DNA of 45,795 bases from a virus (IMGVR_UViG_3300024308_000036:1-45795); one strand, 5' to 3'. Counted from the stretch's first letter, positions 15,571 to 23,396 are shown. Program-made: numbers and translations. Notes: generated from the sequence alone by a model not told the origin.

Positions 15571-15717
15571 TAATATAAGGGTCGTTATCAGGTGCGCGGC
15601 GCGGGCTAGTATAAGGGTGCCGGACGGTAGGGCTGATTTTGTAGGGTGGGGATTGGGGCAACTCGATTTTTTCTAGGACTTTCGATCTCGGGGTCGGTCG
15701 TCTTTGAGTCATAAGCA

Positions 15718-15740
15718 GGGGGCGATGATCGCCCCCTTTG
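15718..15740. terminator. Hairpin terminator below the 73-residue gene
   Basis: GGGGGCGATGATCGCCCCC is a near-perfect palindrome. The sequence GCGATGATCGCCCCCT is repeated at about 15778 inside the end of the adjacent gene. Confidence 0.55.
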
Positions 15741-15750
15741 TGATCGTGAT

Positions 15751-15972
15751 TTAAGCGGCGGCTTGTTGTGCGATTGCTGCGATGATCGCCCCCTGTATTG
15801 CATCAAACAGGGCACCTTGTTTTTGCATGGTGTGGGCTTGCTCTACTACTGGGCGCATTGCGCTTTCGTTATAGGTGGCGAGGTTCAACTGGCGGCCTGT
15901 CAGGTGGCAGCGGATAGACAGGGCAAAAGCGCCATCATTTTTCATCAGTGAAATAGTGATAGATTCAAACAT
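15751..15972 (-). CDS. Hypothetical small protein
   Basis: A 73-residue protein with the start at ATG 15972, which has a GGGAG site; the frame is open further upstream without one. MFESITISLMKNDGAFALSI looks like a beta strand pair, then an alanine-rich helix (AIQGAIIAAIAQQAAA). It lies just below the gene at 16029 and is separated from it by a GC-rich hairpin. No family is recognised. Confidence 0.55.
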   Translation of the reverse strand: MFESITISLMKNDGAFALSIRCHLTGRQLNLATYNESAMRPVVEQAHTMQKQGALFDAIQGAIIAAIAQQAAA

Positions 15973-15999
15973 GGTAAAGGCTCCCAAAGCGTTTATATG

Positions 16000-16018
16000 G
16001 GGGCGCACTGGGCGCCCC
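16000..16018. terminator. Intergenic hairpin
   Basis: GGGGCGC-actgg-GCGCCCC lies between two minus-strand genes and may reduce read-through. Confidence 0.5.
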
Positions 16019-16028
16019 TTGTGAGTAG

Positions 16029-16727
16029 TTAGGCGATGGCTTTCAAGGCCATGACGACGGGGTGATCTGCTTTAATCAGACATTCCCGCGCCTCTTTACT
16101 CCCGCGCTCGGTGGCCATCCCCAGCTTGACCAGCAGACCAATGATATAGCTTGCTTGGGTCGGGCCGTTGCACTCGGCAGCCCAGTAACCGGCGGTGAAA
16201 CGCTCTTTTACTTTCATGGTGTCGATCAGGTGGGCGATGGTGTTATGCCCTGTCCGCTTGGTGGCGGCTGTCGGATCCAGTGTTTTCAGTGCGTCATTTG
16301 CTTTTGTGAGATCGATCGAGTCGGGACGCTTGTTCTGTGCGATGCAAGCAACCAAGGTTGCAATCTGTAATTTGTGTTCACGGCTGAACCCGCCAGCTTT
16401 GGGATCCCGTGCCAGTCGGGACGCATCTACGCCCAGCTGCTTAAGGATTTTCATCTCTTTGTCAGTCATACCGGAGATCAGGCCGTTGCAACGGGCATGG
16501 GTTTCGGCGGCCATTCCTACAGCGCCCAGCTTGGCGCGGCGGCTTGCCTTTTCCAGATCCAGATCTGGATTGTTCACAAGGGCGTTTTTCAAGGACTCCT
16601 CTTTGATGGCGAGGAAATCCATTGCGGAGCCAGTCATATATTGACGGATCTCGGCGTTGGTGGTCGGTGCTTTTTGTTCGGTGGCAGCGGCTACAGTGGC
16701 GGCGGCGGTGGTGATTTCTTTGGTCAT
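16029..16727 (-). CDS. Hypothetical protein under operator control
   Basis: A 232-residue protein. The N-terminal 25 residues are Ala/Thr-rich (TTAAATVAAATEQKAPTT), then a helical domain (ASRRAKLGAVGMAAETHARC) and a C-terminal part with RTGHNTIAHLIDTM and ERFTAGYWAAE. No family is recognised. The promoter TTGTCA, 17 bases, TATTAT overlaps an operator copy at 16808-16823, so it is a member of the regulon. Confidence 0.65.
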   Translation of the reverse strand: MTKEITTAAATVAAATEQKAPTTNAEIRQYMTGSAMDFLAIKEESLKNALVNNPDLDLEKASRRAKLGAVGMAAETHARCNGLISGMTDKEMKILKQLGVDASRLARDPKAGGFSREHKLQIATLVACIAQNKRPDSIDLTKANDALKTLDPTAATKRTGHNTIAHLIDTMKVKERFTAGYWAAECNGPTQASYIIGLLVKLGMATERGSKEARECLIKADHPVVMALKAIA

Positions 16728-16807
16728 GATAGGATTCCTTATTAGCGATAATTTAGAGTTAGTTTTTAGTTTTCATCGTCACGCTGTATTGCGTTTCGAT
16801 GAGCAGA

Positions 16808-16823
16808 TAATAAGTGTTTACTG
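16808..16823 (-). promoter_or_regulatory. 16-bp operator within promoter
   Basis: TAATAA-GTGT-TTACTG matches 10 of 12 arm positions. Read leftward it lies between TTGTCA and TATTAT with 17-base spacing and reaches into the -10 box, a typical repressor position. Confidence 0.65.
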
Positions 16824-17067
16824 ATCGAGTGACAATAGAAAACTTTACTTTTTTAGTGCTTAAAAACGAAAAACATGAAAATTTGCGAGCTTAAGCACAA
16901 ATTCATGATCTTTTCGCTTATGAGTGCGTTCCCGCGCTTTTCGCATCTTGTAGGCCCATTCTTTTCGTGATAATCGCGTGTCGTGCGAGTCCAGGCCGCT
17001 CCCCCGTCGTCGCCCTCAGCGCCCCAACGCTCCCCAGCTGCTCCCACCCACCATCCGCACCATCGAG

Positions 17068-17129
17068 AAAGCCACCTAGTCCTAAAGGCGCCGACCAGTA
17101 AGCCCATGGCGGCACCGGTAAGCCCATGT
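17068..17129 (+). repeat. GC-rich repeat with AGTAAGCCCATG (copy A)
   Basis: The 40 bases at 17068-17108 (ending CCAGTAAGCCCATG) match 18749-18787 at roughly four of five positions. GGTAAGCCCATG is repeated at once at 17118-17129. A related word, CGGGGAACCATGGG, is at about 17181 and 17731. The interval 16830-17834 holds no convincing gene. Confidence 0.55.
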
Positions 17130-17165
17130 GCGAGAGCCCCGCGGTCTGCCACGGCTGAACACGGA

Positions 17166-17179
17166 GAGATCAATTTGTC
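17166..17179 (-). repeat. Isolated iteron-like site
   Basis: GAGATCAATTTGTC is identical to 14 bases of the reverse complement of the iteron at 23190-23206. It lies 5 kb from the origin in non-coding DNA. Confidence 0.45.
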
Positions 17180-17311
17180 ACACCACGGGGAACCATGGGC
17201 CGGCATGGAGGCTGGCCAGCTGGGGCTGAAACGGGAGAGAACGGCGAGCGAAGGGGGAGGGAGATGGCCGGAAGTTTGGTACCGCGGCAACCCGAGGGCC
17301 GGGCAACAGGC

Positions 17312-17418
17312 AAAAAAAACGGGCTCAACACACGAGCCCGCTATCAAATCGCTAATGTCAGTGTCCCTATCAGTGACGCTGATGACGCTACTTTATCGAT
17401 GTCTTGCTGGACGTACAA
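17312..17418 (-). ncRNA. Candidate small RNA with terminator
   Basis: On the minus strand, TTGTAC (17413-17418), 17 bases, TAAAGT (17390-17395) is followed about 50 bases later by a strong terminator: AGCGGGCTC-gtgtgtt-GAGCCCG and a run of eight T (about 17340-17313). The transcript would be about 70 bases with no open frame. The terminator is certain; the promoter is modest. Confidence 0.45.
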
Positions 17419-17499
17419 CTGAGGCACGGTATAGCAACAGCAAAACCATGCTTCCCGAGCGAAAAGTCTAAATTCAAGCAGAGCTCGTCATGGGAATCG

Positions 17500-17620
17500 C
17501 GAGGGAAGCGCTCTCAGTCGCTTAAATTGCGCTTTCCAGCATGTGAGATGAGTCATCGTAGCGACTCGACAGGTCAAACGCTTAAATCGCGTTTAAGAGC
17601 GTCAAAATTCTGCAGGGGCT
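17500..17620. other. AGCG/CGCT-rich non-coding stretch
   Basis: Contains closely spaced words GCGCTC, GTCGCTTAAATTGCGC and AAACGCTTAAATCGCGTTTAAGAGCG. Similar stretches occur at 10400-10540, 21770-21840, 24005-24045 and 38175-38300. No gene is seen. Confidence 0.35.
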
Positions 17621-17834
17621 TCCTTGGGGATCCTGAAAACTGTATGCAGCTCATACACACACCACAGCCGGAGATGAAAAGACCCCTAGCCTGACGCAGG
17701 AAGACCCTCCGTCTTGGGACTCGCCCGCGGGGAACCATGGGGCGCTGGCATGTCAAAAAGGGCCAGCGATAAAACTGCCTACGCTGGCCAGATGGTGATA
17801 GGAACTGTTGTTGGTTATTCCGCAGGCTACGACC

Positions 17835-18146
17835 TCACTCGTGCTCGTAGATGGGGAACTGGTCGTAAAAGTTGCCGTCCTGGTCAAATTCGACGGCCTT
17901 GATGCCAAGGGCGTTGGCCTCGGTCAGCACATGCTGCAAGTCGGCCGGCAGCTGGAGGAAGTCCTCTCGGGACCCCTCGTCACCCTCCTCAAACCAGCAG
18001 CTCCGGCAGATGACCAGGTATCCATAATCCCGGGCGATGAAGTTGTTCCGCTCGTCCCCTTCGGTCAGAAACTCCAGGTGGCGAAGTGTGTCCATGGTGA
18101 GGTGGCCGGTGCTCAGCACCAGGGTCTTGTAGATTTCCAGATCCAT
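17835..18146 (-). CDS. DUF5983-like protein
   Basis: A 103-residue protein with ATG at 18146 and a GGAG site. The N-terminal VLSTGHLTMDTLRHLE, the middle ARDYGYLVICR and the end LPADLQHVLTEANALGIKAV followed by YDQFPIYE follow the pattern of DUF5983, small proteins frequent on plasmids and prophages with no known function. It is preceded by the gene at 18189, with a GC hairpin between them. Confidence 0.6.
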   Translation of the reverse strand: MDLEIYKTLVLSTGHLTMDTLRHLEFLTEGDERNNFIARDYGYLVICRSCWFEEGDEGSREDFLQLPADLQHVLTEANALGIKAVEFDQDGNFYDQFPIYEHE

Positions 18147-18160
18147 TTTGTTCTCCAAAG

Positions 18161-18181
18161 GGGGCAGCGCGTGACTGCCCC
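18161..18181 (-). terminator. Hairpin between two small genes
   Basis: GGGGCAG-cgcgtga-CTGCCCC; on the minus strand it is followed by CCTTTGG, so it can act as an attenuator before the DUF5983-like gene. Confidence 0.5.
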
Positions 18182-18188
18182 AGAGGTG

Positions 18189-18512
18189 TTACTTGATGAA
18201 CCACATCGGGTCGGTGTCATGTTTGACGGGAGCAACGCGCTTTTCCGGAGTACGGGCGTTCTGATGCAGGAACTCGCTCTCTGTGATGGACTTCTGCTCT
18301 ACACCGAAGCGAACGGCGAGCTCGTAGGCGTCCAGCTTCATGGACTGAGTCAGTCCTTTTGCAGCCAGGCGCTCGCTTTTTTCTTTCTGAGTACGATAGG
18401 GCTTGGTGGCACGGCCGAGACCCATCATCTTGCGCTCCCGGGGTGAGAGTGCTGAGGGGCACACGGTCACTTCTACTTCCTGATTACCGACGATAGCGAT
18501 GCGTTTTTCCAT
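18189..18512 (-). CDS. Hypothetical protein
   Basis: A 107-residue basic protein starting at 18512 with a CGAGG site. An N-terminal beta segment (KRIAIVGNQEVEVTVCPSAL) is followed by a lysine/arginine-rich part (RATKPYRTQKEKSERLAAKG) and an acidic to neutral C-terminus. No family is recognised. Confidence 0.55.
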   Translation of the reverse strand: MEKRIAIVGNQEVEVTVCPSALSPRERKMMGLGRATKPYRTQKEKSERLAAKGLTQSMKLDAYELAVRFGVEQKSITESEFLHQNARTPEKRVAPVKHDTDPMWFIK

Positions 18513-18748
18513 TATTATAACCTCGTTATTGCTTAAATCCGCGTCTGTCGTAGCAGACAACGCTAGATTAAGAGCAAAACAGAGGTGAAACTCGCTAACA
18601 TCCTACGAGACCAAAGGGTGAATCCTGCTAAAAGGATGAGTGGCGCGCCACGGGGCGCCTTGGGGGAGACAGGGAGGATATGGCGGCGGCCGGCTTGTCC
18701 TCGCCACACTCTCGACCAGAGAGCCTAACCCCTTGTGCAGGGTAGCAA

Positions 18749-18810
18749 GCATCCTAGCCTTATAGGCCCGCCCAGTAAGCCCATGCAGATGTACCGCGGG
18801 CGCCCATGGT
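18749..18810 (+). repeat. GC-rich repeat with AGTAAGCCCATG (copy B)
   Basis: Matches copy A at 17068-17108, ends in CCCAGTAAGCCCATG and continues into GTACCGCGGGCGCCCATGGTAC, which is an imperfect palindrome. Confidence 0.5.
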
Positions 18811-18848
18811 ACGTGTGATCGGACAGCAAAAGAGCCGTGGCGTGAAGT

Positions 18849-18870
18849 AAGGGGCCGCAAAGCCCCTTTG
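18849..18870 (-). terminator. Terminator of the 146-residue gene
   Basis: GGGGC-cgcaaa-GCCCC; on the minus strand the stem is followed by TTACTTC. Confidence 0.55.
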
Positions 18871-18891
18871 CTACACAAGCCAACGGCTCAA

Positions 18892-19332
18892 TCAGTGATA
18901 GTCAGCTGGCAACGCCTCGTAGTGAGGAACGTTGTGCATCGAACTACTTGCGACCCCGAAATGCAAGCCATAGGCCGGCATCGTAATACTCTCAAGAGCC
19001 TTCACCTCACTCAGCGAGAAGGTGATATAGACTGGCTCGTTCATGGCTGAAAGCAGCTTGATGGTGTCCATTTTCAGAACGCCACATTCAAGGCCAAACT
19101 GCTCATCCTGGAACAAAGCCGATCTCGTCATAGCCAGTATGTGATACCAACCAAACCGGATGTCAGTCGGCATCCAAATCTGGTCAGATTCACTACGAGA
19201 GCTCACTTGAGATACCACAGGCTCTTTGTCATCTGCCCACCCTGTCATGATGTAAACTGGGACACCAGTCTTGGAGTGGACTAACACATTCAAAGCCCCT
19301 GTCTCCGGGGTAAAACACACGCTAATCATCAA
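18892..19332 (-). CDS. Hypothetical protein
   Basis: A 146-residue protein rich in beta strands (MISVCFTPETGALNVLVHSK, VYIMTGWADD, PVYITFSLSEVKALE). There is no signal peptide and no recognised family. A terminator lies just downstream. It stands next to, and is transcribed away from, the structured RNA region. Confidence 0.55.
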   Translation of the reverse strand: MMISVCFTPETGALNVLVHSKTGVPVYIMTGWADDKEPVVSQVSSRSESDQIWMPTDIRFGWYHILAMTRSALFQDEQFGLECGVLKMDTIKLLSAMNEPVYITFSLSEVKALESITMPAYGLHFGVASSSMHNVPHYEALPADYH

Positions 19333-19369
19333 TTCCGCCTGCTTACACAGCCGGGGTTAGGAAGACCCT

Positions 19370-20105
19370 TCATCCGGTCAACCGCGCCCGACATTCGATA
19401 TAAGAACAAACGGAGCGGGCGATTACATTGTCTCGCGTTTAGAACACACCTTACACTTGCACACTAACACCCGATTATCCCCGCTCGGGCAAGGAGAGGT
19501 CTTCACTCACTCTCTCCGTTCACACGTAGCACCTTTCCTATCTCTGATACCTACACAATGGGAGGTTTGCGTAGGCCAGCCTGACCGGAAGACTCATTAC
19601 CCTGATGGTTGCCTGAACCCTATAGGCGACAGGGGATTTTTGTTATTGAGCCCATACCGCAAGAGGAGCAATTTGCTCATTACCAGAGGGCGTTGTTCTC
19701 CTGCCGTTCATTACTGAATCTGCGTCTACCGCGTACTGCTTTTCAATGCCGCGCATTTCTTTTCGTGCGTTCTGGCAGTTCGATTCAAGGAGCCCTTCCA
19801 GTGAGAAGGGTGACTGTTTGCTCCCGTTTTGCTTAACACTGTTCTATCGTCTCCATAGTGAAGGATGAGCGTTTCGCGTTCGGTTTTTAGCAAGAAAAGT
19901 TGACTCAGCGCTAATTACCTATCGAGTTGCGCAACATCCTCGCTATGGGGAGTTGAATCATTAGAACCCGTCCGATAAGGTCTCGAACGAGTTAGTGAGA
20001 GTTCTGGGGACGGCTCTGTTTTGAGGACTGGCCGTTCCCTTAACTCTCACGTTCAACCCTCGGTACAGCTTTTCACTGCACCCCCGTCCGTGTCGTATTT
20101 TTTAC
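19370..20105 (+). ncRNA. Candidate large structured RNA
   Basis: About 735 bases without a plausible gene but dense in hairpins: CCCGA/TCGGG (19470-19489), GGAGAG/CTCTCC (19493-19517), GTTGCCT/AGGCGAC (19608-19630), GCGCA/TGCGT inside TGCC/GGCA (about 19747-19776), GCCCTTC/GAAGGGT (19792-19811) and a 56-base hairpin GTGAGAGTT...AACTCTCAC with inner GGGGACGGC/GCCGTTCCC (19995-20050). Four stems contain G-T oppositions that pair as G-U only if the plus strand is the RNA. The last hairpin (GGTACAG/CTGCACC) is followed by TATTTTTTA at about 20097. Phages and plasmids are known to carry large ornate RNAs such as GOLLD and ROOL; class membership here is unproven. Ends are approximate. Confidence 0.55.
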
Positions 20106-20153
20106 TGCGTATTTGAAAAGTCATCACTTTGGTCGCCGCAGCGACAAGGCCTC

Positions 20154-20399
20154 CTAGCTGTATTGAAAAATCTTTGGAACGACCACGGGTTCGTCTTCAA
20201 CCGGGTCATCGTCTTCGCCGAAGTACACACTCAAGAGAGCGGAAAGGAATCGGCGGTTCCTCTCCTCAAACTGTTCGAGAGACTCCTCGCCCAGCGGGTG
20301 TTTGTCTCGATGCTGTTCGAAGAAGGCCTGAACCTCATCCTCGGACGTCATCTTCTCAATCTGCTGGGTCACGCTTTTGCCTTTGACCAGGATCTTCAT
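20154..20399 (-). CDS. Hypothetical acidic protein
   Basis: An 81-residue acidic protein (KMTSEDEVQAFFEQHRDK, YFGEDDDPVEDEPVVVPK), the last gene of the XRE operon. Its start overlaps the stop of the gene before it by one base (TAATG), which suggests coupled translation. No family is recognised. Confidence 0.6.
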   Translation of the reverse strand: MKILVKGKSVTQQIEKMTSEDEVQAFFEQHRDKHPLGEESLEQFEERNRRFLSALLSVYFGEDDDPVEDEPVVVPKIFQYS

Positions 20400-20776
20400 T
20401 ACATCTCCTTATGGGGAAGAAGCAGCTGTAGGCAGTGTTGAGAGATCAAATTGACCACCTCATCGTGCCCGGCTACCGATTGCTCATAGGTGTGATACCG
20501 CCATGTGCTCATATCCAGAGAGCCGCCCAGGATCATCGTCTCAAAGAGTACCGGTTCGCCCTCTTCGGCATGATCGACCCCGAGGAATACCGTGCTGACC
20601 AGCATTCTGCGAGCTCGGTGGTCGAGGACGTAGGTAGCCTTGACCAAAGTCGCCAAAGACTCTCCTGAATCGACAGAGAGCTTCAGAGCGCTGGTTAGAG
20701 ATATGGGTCGGGGGAAGTTCTCCTCGTCCAGTCGGTAACAGAGTGGACGAGAAGGCATGGGCAGCACGTTAAGCAT
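20399..20776 (-). CDS. Hypothetical protein in XRE operon
   Basis: A 125-residue protein, ATG overlapping the XRE stop. It reads as a mixed alpha/beta domain (ATYVLDHRARRMLVSTVFLG, EPVLFETMILGGSLDMSTW). An iteron-like word (GAGATCAAATTGACCAC) lies inside its coding sequence at 20442-20458. Function unknown. Confidence 0.6.
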   Translation of the reverse strand: MLNVLPMPSRPLCYRLDEENFPRPISLTSALKLSVDSGESLATLVKATYVLDHRARRMLVSTVFLGVDHAEEGEPVLFETMILGGSLDMSTWRYHTYEQSVAGHDEVVNLISQHCLQLLLPHKEM

Positions 20777-21558
20777 TACGCGCCCTCGCTCAACTCATTG
20801 AGGACGGCGTCGTATAGGAACTGGGAAGAGACCTCGCGACCGTCCTTGAGGAAGGTCAGTACGTGCTGGCCATCCGGAATGGTCAAGATCTCCTCGATAA
20901 ATACGGGGGTCTTAGCAGCCTGGAACCGAGCGTTGAGTCTGCCCTGCAGGCTGGCATGCTCCAGTCGAACGACGGTCAGCTGTTTGGCAGACAATTTGCT
21001 CTCTGCCAGGACAAGGCGAAGCTTGGCCACACCGCCTATCCGTTCCCCGTCGCTACCCTGGTAAACATGCTCGCTGTTACGAGCCACATCCATCGATGTC
21101 GCATAGATCACATCGACCGACTCATGCTGCCCATAGCGCACCGCATAGCCTGCACGAGCGAGACTGACCGCTGCCCGGGGCGTAACCATCGCCTCGAGAT
21201 TCGGATCTCTCTGAACGCGAGCCAAGAACTCTGATGCGCTGAGCGGGATGCTTGGATCTGTTGGTTCGCTGGAGACAGGACGAACGCGCTGGCGGGTGCC
21301 GGCATCCATCTTGGTAAACACGTCAGCAAAGACCGAAAGCTCGCCGAGCTCCTTCAGGTAGGTCAGGAAGGTAACGAGCCGGATTTGTCCGCCGCCCTTC
21401 TCAACGCGAACGACGGTTGTTTCGGTCATGTTCATGCACTCCGCAACGTCAACTTGGCGAAAGCCCAGGCTCTTGCGCTTGGCGGCGAGATAGTTCCCCA
21501 TGGTCTTCAAAACCATAGCCACATCAGGATCGATGTCTTTTGCTGCTTGTTTAGCCAC
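20776..21558 (-). CDS. XRE-family regulator, candidate repressor of the 16-bp operator
   Basis: A 260-residue protein. Residues about 16-72 form an XRE helix-turn-helix (YLAAKRKSLGFRQVDVAECM, NMTETTVVRVEKGGG). A C-terminal domain of about 160 residues (from PLSASEFLARVQRDPNLEAM) has no recognised family and could dimerise or sense a signal. A palindrome of the regulon type (TAGTAA-CTGC-TTATTA) lies 17 bases before its start, so it may repress itself and many other operons. Another repressor could lie outside the window. Confidence 0.7.
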   Translation of the reverse strand: MAKQAAKDIDPDVAMVLKTMGNYLAAKRKSLGFRQVDVAECMNMTETTVVRVEKGGGQIRLVTFLTYLKELGELSVFADVFTKMDAGTRQRVRPVSSEPTDPSIPLSASEFLARVQRDPNLEAMVTPRAAVSLARAGYAVRYGQHESVDVIYATSMDVARNSEHVYQGSDGERIGGVAKLRLVLAESKLSAKQLTVVRLEHASLQGRLNARFQAAKTPVFIEEILTIPDGQHVLTFLKDGREVSSQFLYDAVLNELSEGA

Positions 21559-21574
21559 GTTTATTCCCAGCGTT

Positions 21575-21590
21575 TAGTAACTGCTTATTA
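21575..21590. promoter_or_regulatory. Degenerate operator before the XRE gene
   Basis: TAGTAA-CTGC-TTATTA matches 9 of 12 arm positions and is itself a good palindrome. It fits autoregulation by a weaker site. Confidence 0.5.
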
Positions 21591-21939
21591 ATTTCAGTCA
21601 GGATAGCGAGCTTGATGACACTCGGCAACTTGTTCAACGATATTACCGAGTTACACCTCGACCTCATTCGGTGCAAAGTGTTTACAGCTAATGCTGGAGC
21701 GTTAATTTGTGCTCCTGCGAGAGACGCATATCGTTGAAAGGGGATCACTGTTCGGCGGGCTCTAGCGAAGTCTGGGGCGCATACAAACGCTAAAACGCTC
21801 GACAGTGAAACTGTGCTGAGAGCATAGCATTGCGTAAGCGGTTGATTAACATACTGCCCTTTGAGATATTTAACATAAAAAGCCGCATTGCGCAGTCAGG
21901 CCAGATTGTCCATGATGATGTCCGGGGTGGGGAGGTATA

Positions 21940-22070
21940 CAGGTTCCGAGGTGTTCGCATCATCACTTTAGGATGCTGCTCTTCTTTTTAAATATATATA
22001 TTTTATTTACTGGTTCTATTTAATAGAAGAAGCGACAAAAAGTGATTATAGGGCCAACCCTCGGAACCTG
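21940..22070. repeat. Imperfect inverted-repeat element beside the origin
   Basis: CAGGTTCCGAG (21940-21950) and CTCGGAACCTG (22060-22070) are exact inverted copies. Inside them ATCACTTT (21962-21969) pairs with AAAGTGAT (22039-22046), and GCTCTTCTTTTTA pairs with TAATAGAAGAAGC (22021-22033). The centre is almost pure A/T (about 21987-22024). The right arm recurs at 238-345. The element sits just upstream of the replication origin. Confidence 0.65.
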
Positions 22071-22120
22071 AAATCAATACCCGAGAGCGGATCCTTACTG
22101 TGATGATCGTGGCTCTTAAT

Positions 22121-22309
22121 TATCTTTAGATCTTTTTAGAGATCTTTTTAAAGATCTTTTTAGGCTCCGCCAGCCCAGTCGTGGCGCGGCCTCCAGAGGA
22201 GCGAAGTGGACAAATCGATCTCGCACGGTAGACAAACTGATCTCATATAGTGGACAAACCGATCTCTGGCAAGAATTTGAAAACACAGGATATAAACAAA
22301 TTATCCACA
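22121..22309 (+). other. Replication origin (oriV): AT-rich 12-mers, iterons, DnaA box
   Basis: Three GATCTTTTTA words at 22129-22138, 22141-22150 and 22153-22162, spaced 12 bases, form an AT-rich melting element with Dam GATC sites. Three 17-bp iterons, GTGGACAAATCGATCTC (22206-22222), GTAGACAAACTGATCTC (22228-22244) and GTGGACAAACCGATCTC (22250-22266), follow with exact 22-bp spacing. A perfect DnaA box, TTATCCACA, is at 22301-22309. This is the layout of Rep_3/iteron origins. Confidence 0.85.
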
Positions 22310-22342
22310 GCATTCAAACAGGGTTATTAACAGGCTAAGCAG

Positions 22343-22370
22343 TTGCTTGGCGCGGATATATGGGCATAAT
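22343..22370 (+). promoter_or_regulatory. rep promoter
   Basis: TTGCTT (22343-22348), 16-base spacer, CATAAT (22365-22370). The leader is only about 24 bases, has no clear Shine-Dalgarno sequence, and an ATGGTGG/CTACCAT pair could fold over the start. Rep translation may be weak or regulated. Confidence 0.5.
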
Positions 22371-22400
22371 GGTGGTCAACCGTAAAATCTGTCTACCATC

Positions 22401-23189
22401 ATGCAAACAGCCATCACCAAGAGACGCGGCCGGAAGGTCGTACAATCAAACCAGCTGACAGAGGCCGCCTACTCTCTTACCCGAGATCAGAAGCGGATCC
22501 TCTACCTCTGCATGTCAAAGATGCCGAACGTGCCGGAAGGTGAGCCTATCACTCATGACGGCAAGTTCTCTATCACTGTTGCCGAGTATGCGGAGATTTA
22601 CGATCTCCCATCGAGCGCGGCCAGCCAGGACATTCGTGCTGCACTGAGCCGGTTCAGAGGCAAAGAGGTGACGATCTACAGGCCGGAGTTCGATGACGGC
22701 GACGACAAGGGCTATGACGCATACCCGTGGCTGGTTAAGCGCAGCGTTCGCCCGAGCATCGGGGTTTACGAGATCAGCATCAACCAAGAGCTGATGCCTC
22801 TGATGGCCGGCTTGCGCCGGAACTTTACGGTTTACGACATCATCGAGGTCAACTCGATCACCAACCCTCTGGTTATGCGCCTGTACGAGACGCTTTGCCA
22901 GTTCAGGGGCAACAGAAGCGAAGGCACAATCACCCTGGCTGTAGAGTGGATCAGAGAGCGGTATCAGCTGCCGGCCAGCTACAACCGGATGCCTGACTTC
23001 CGCAAGCGCTTCCTGGATGTGGCCATTCAAGAGATCAACACCAAGAGCCCGCTTCGGGTGTCGGTCACTGAGAAGAAGACTGGCAGAAGCATCACTCACC
23101 TGGAGTTCAAGTTCACTGATACCGAAAGGAAAAAGGCGATCGGGAAGAGCTCGGAGACCGGAGAAGAGCCGGCACAGCCTAAGCTTTAG
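22401..23189 (+). CDS. Rep_3 (RepB/RepE-like) replication initiator
   Basis: A 262-residue initiator with the family opening KVVQSNQLTEAAYSLTRDQK and RILYLCMSK, then the two winged-helix domains; the second includes NPLVMRLYETLCQFRGN and WIRERYQLPASYNRMPDFRK. Length fits RepE/RepB proteins (about 250). Monomers bind iterons to open the origin; dimers usually repress rep. Iterons lie on both sides of the gene. The C-terminal tail (GKSSETGEEPAQPKL) is flexible. Confidence 0.9.
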   Translation: MQTAITKRRGRKVVQSNQLTEAAYSLTRDQKRILYLCMSKMPNVPEGEPITHDGKFSITVAEYAEIYDLPSSAASQDIRAALSRFRGKEVTIYRPEFDDGDDKGYDAYPWLVKRSVRPSIGVYEISINQELMPLMAGLRRNFTVYDIIEVNSITNPLVMRLYETLCQFRGNRSEGTITLAVEWIRERYQLPASYNRMPDFRKRFLDVAIQEINTKSPLRVSVTEKKTGRSITHLEFKFTDTERKKAIGKSSETGEEPAQPKL

Positions 23190-23206
23190 GTGGACAAATT
23201 GATCTC
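23190..23206 (+). repeat. Iteron downstream of rep
   Basis: GTGGACAAATTGATCTC, same consensus and orientation as the upstream iterons, begins at the rep stop codon region. Confidence 0.75.
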
Positions 23207-23368
23207 TGGGATAATGAGGCTTTAGGCCTTACAATGAGGCATCGGAACGAATGACCGGATGAGATAGCGTTCCCCAGCGGCGTAAGCTGTACTCGCGCAA
23301 GGCGGGTCGAAAGTGGTGGCCGGATAGGGTGCTGGCTTGGCTGGTACCAGAATATTGGAGAAATCCAG

Positions 23369-23396
23369 CGGGCGCTTAGGCGCCCGTTTTATTTTC
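23369..23396 (+). terminator. Terminator downstream of rep
   Basis: CGGGCGC-ttag-GCGCCCG followed by TTTTATTTT. The stretch 23207-23368 upstream has no gene and could be the rep 3' region or a short RNA. Confidence 0.8.

Noticed and set aside
16853-17347. Open frame of 164 codons on the minus strand
   Set aside because: Composition is Cys/Trp/Pro-rich and unlike neighbouring proteins, it overlaps repeats and the small-RNA terminator, and it has no ribosome site.
19770-19790. tRNA-like T-loop word TTCGATTC
   Set aside because: No acceptor stem, anticodon arm or CCA context could be built around it; it belongs to the structured RNA region.
21940-22070. Protelomerase (tos/telRL) site of a linear N15-like plasmid
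   Set aside because: The repeat is imperfect with a long AT core, and no protelomerase gene is visible; the idea cannot be supported from this window.
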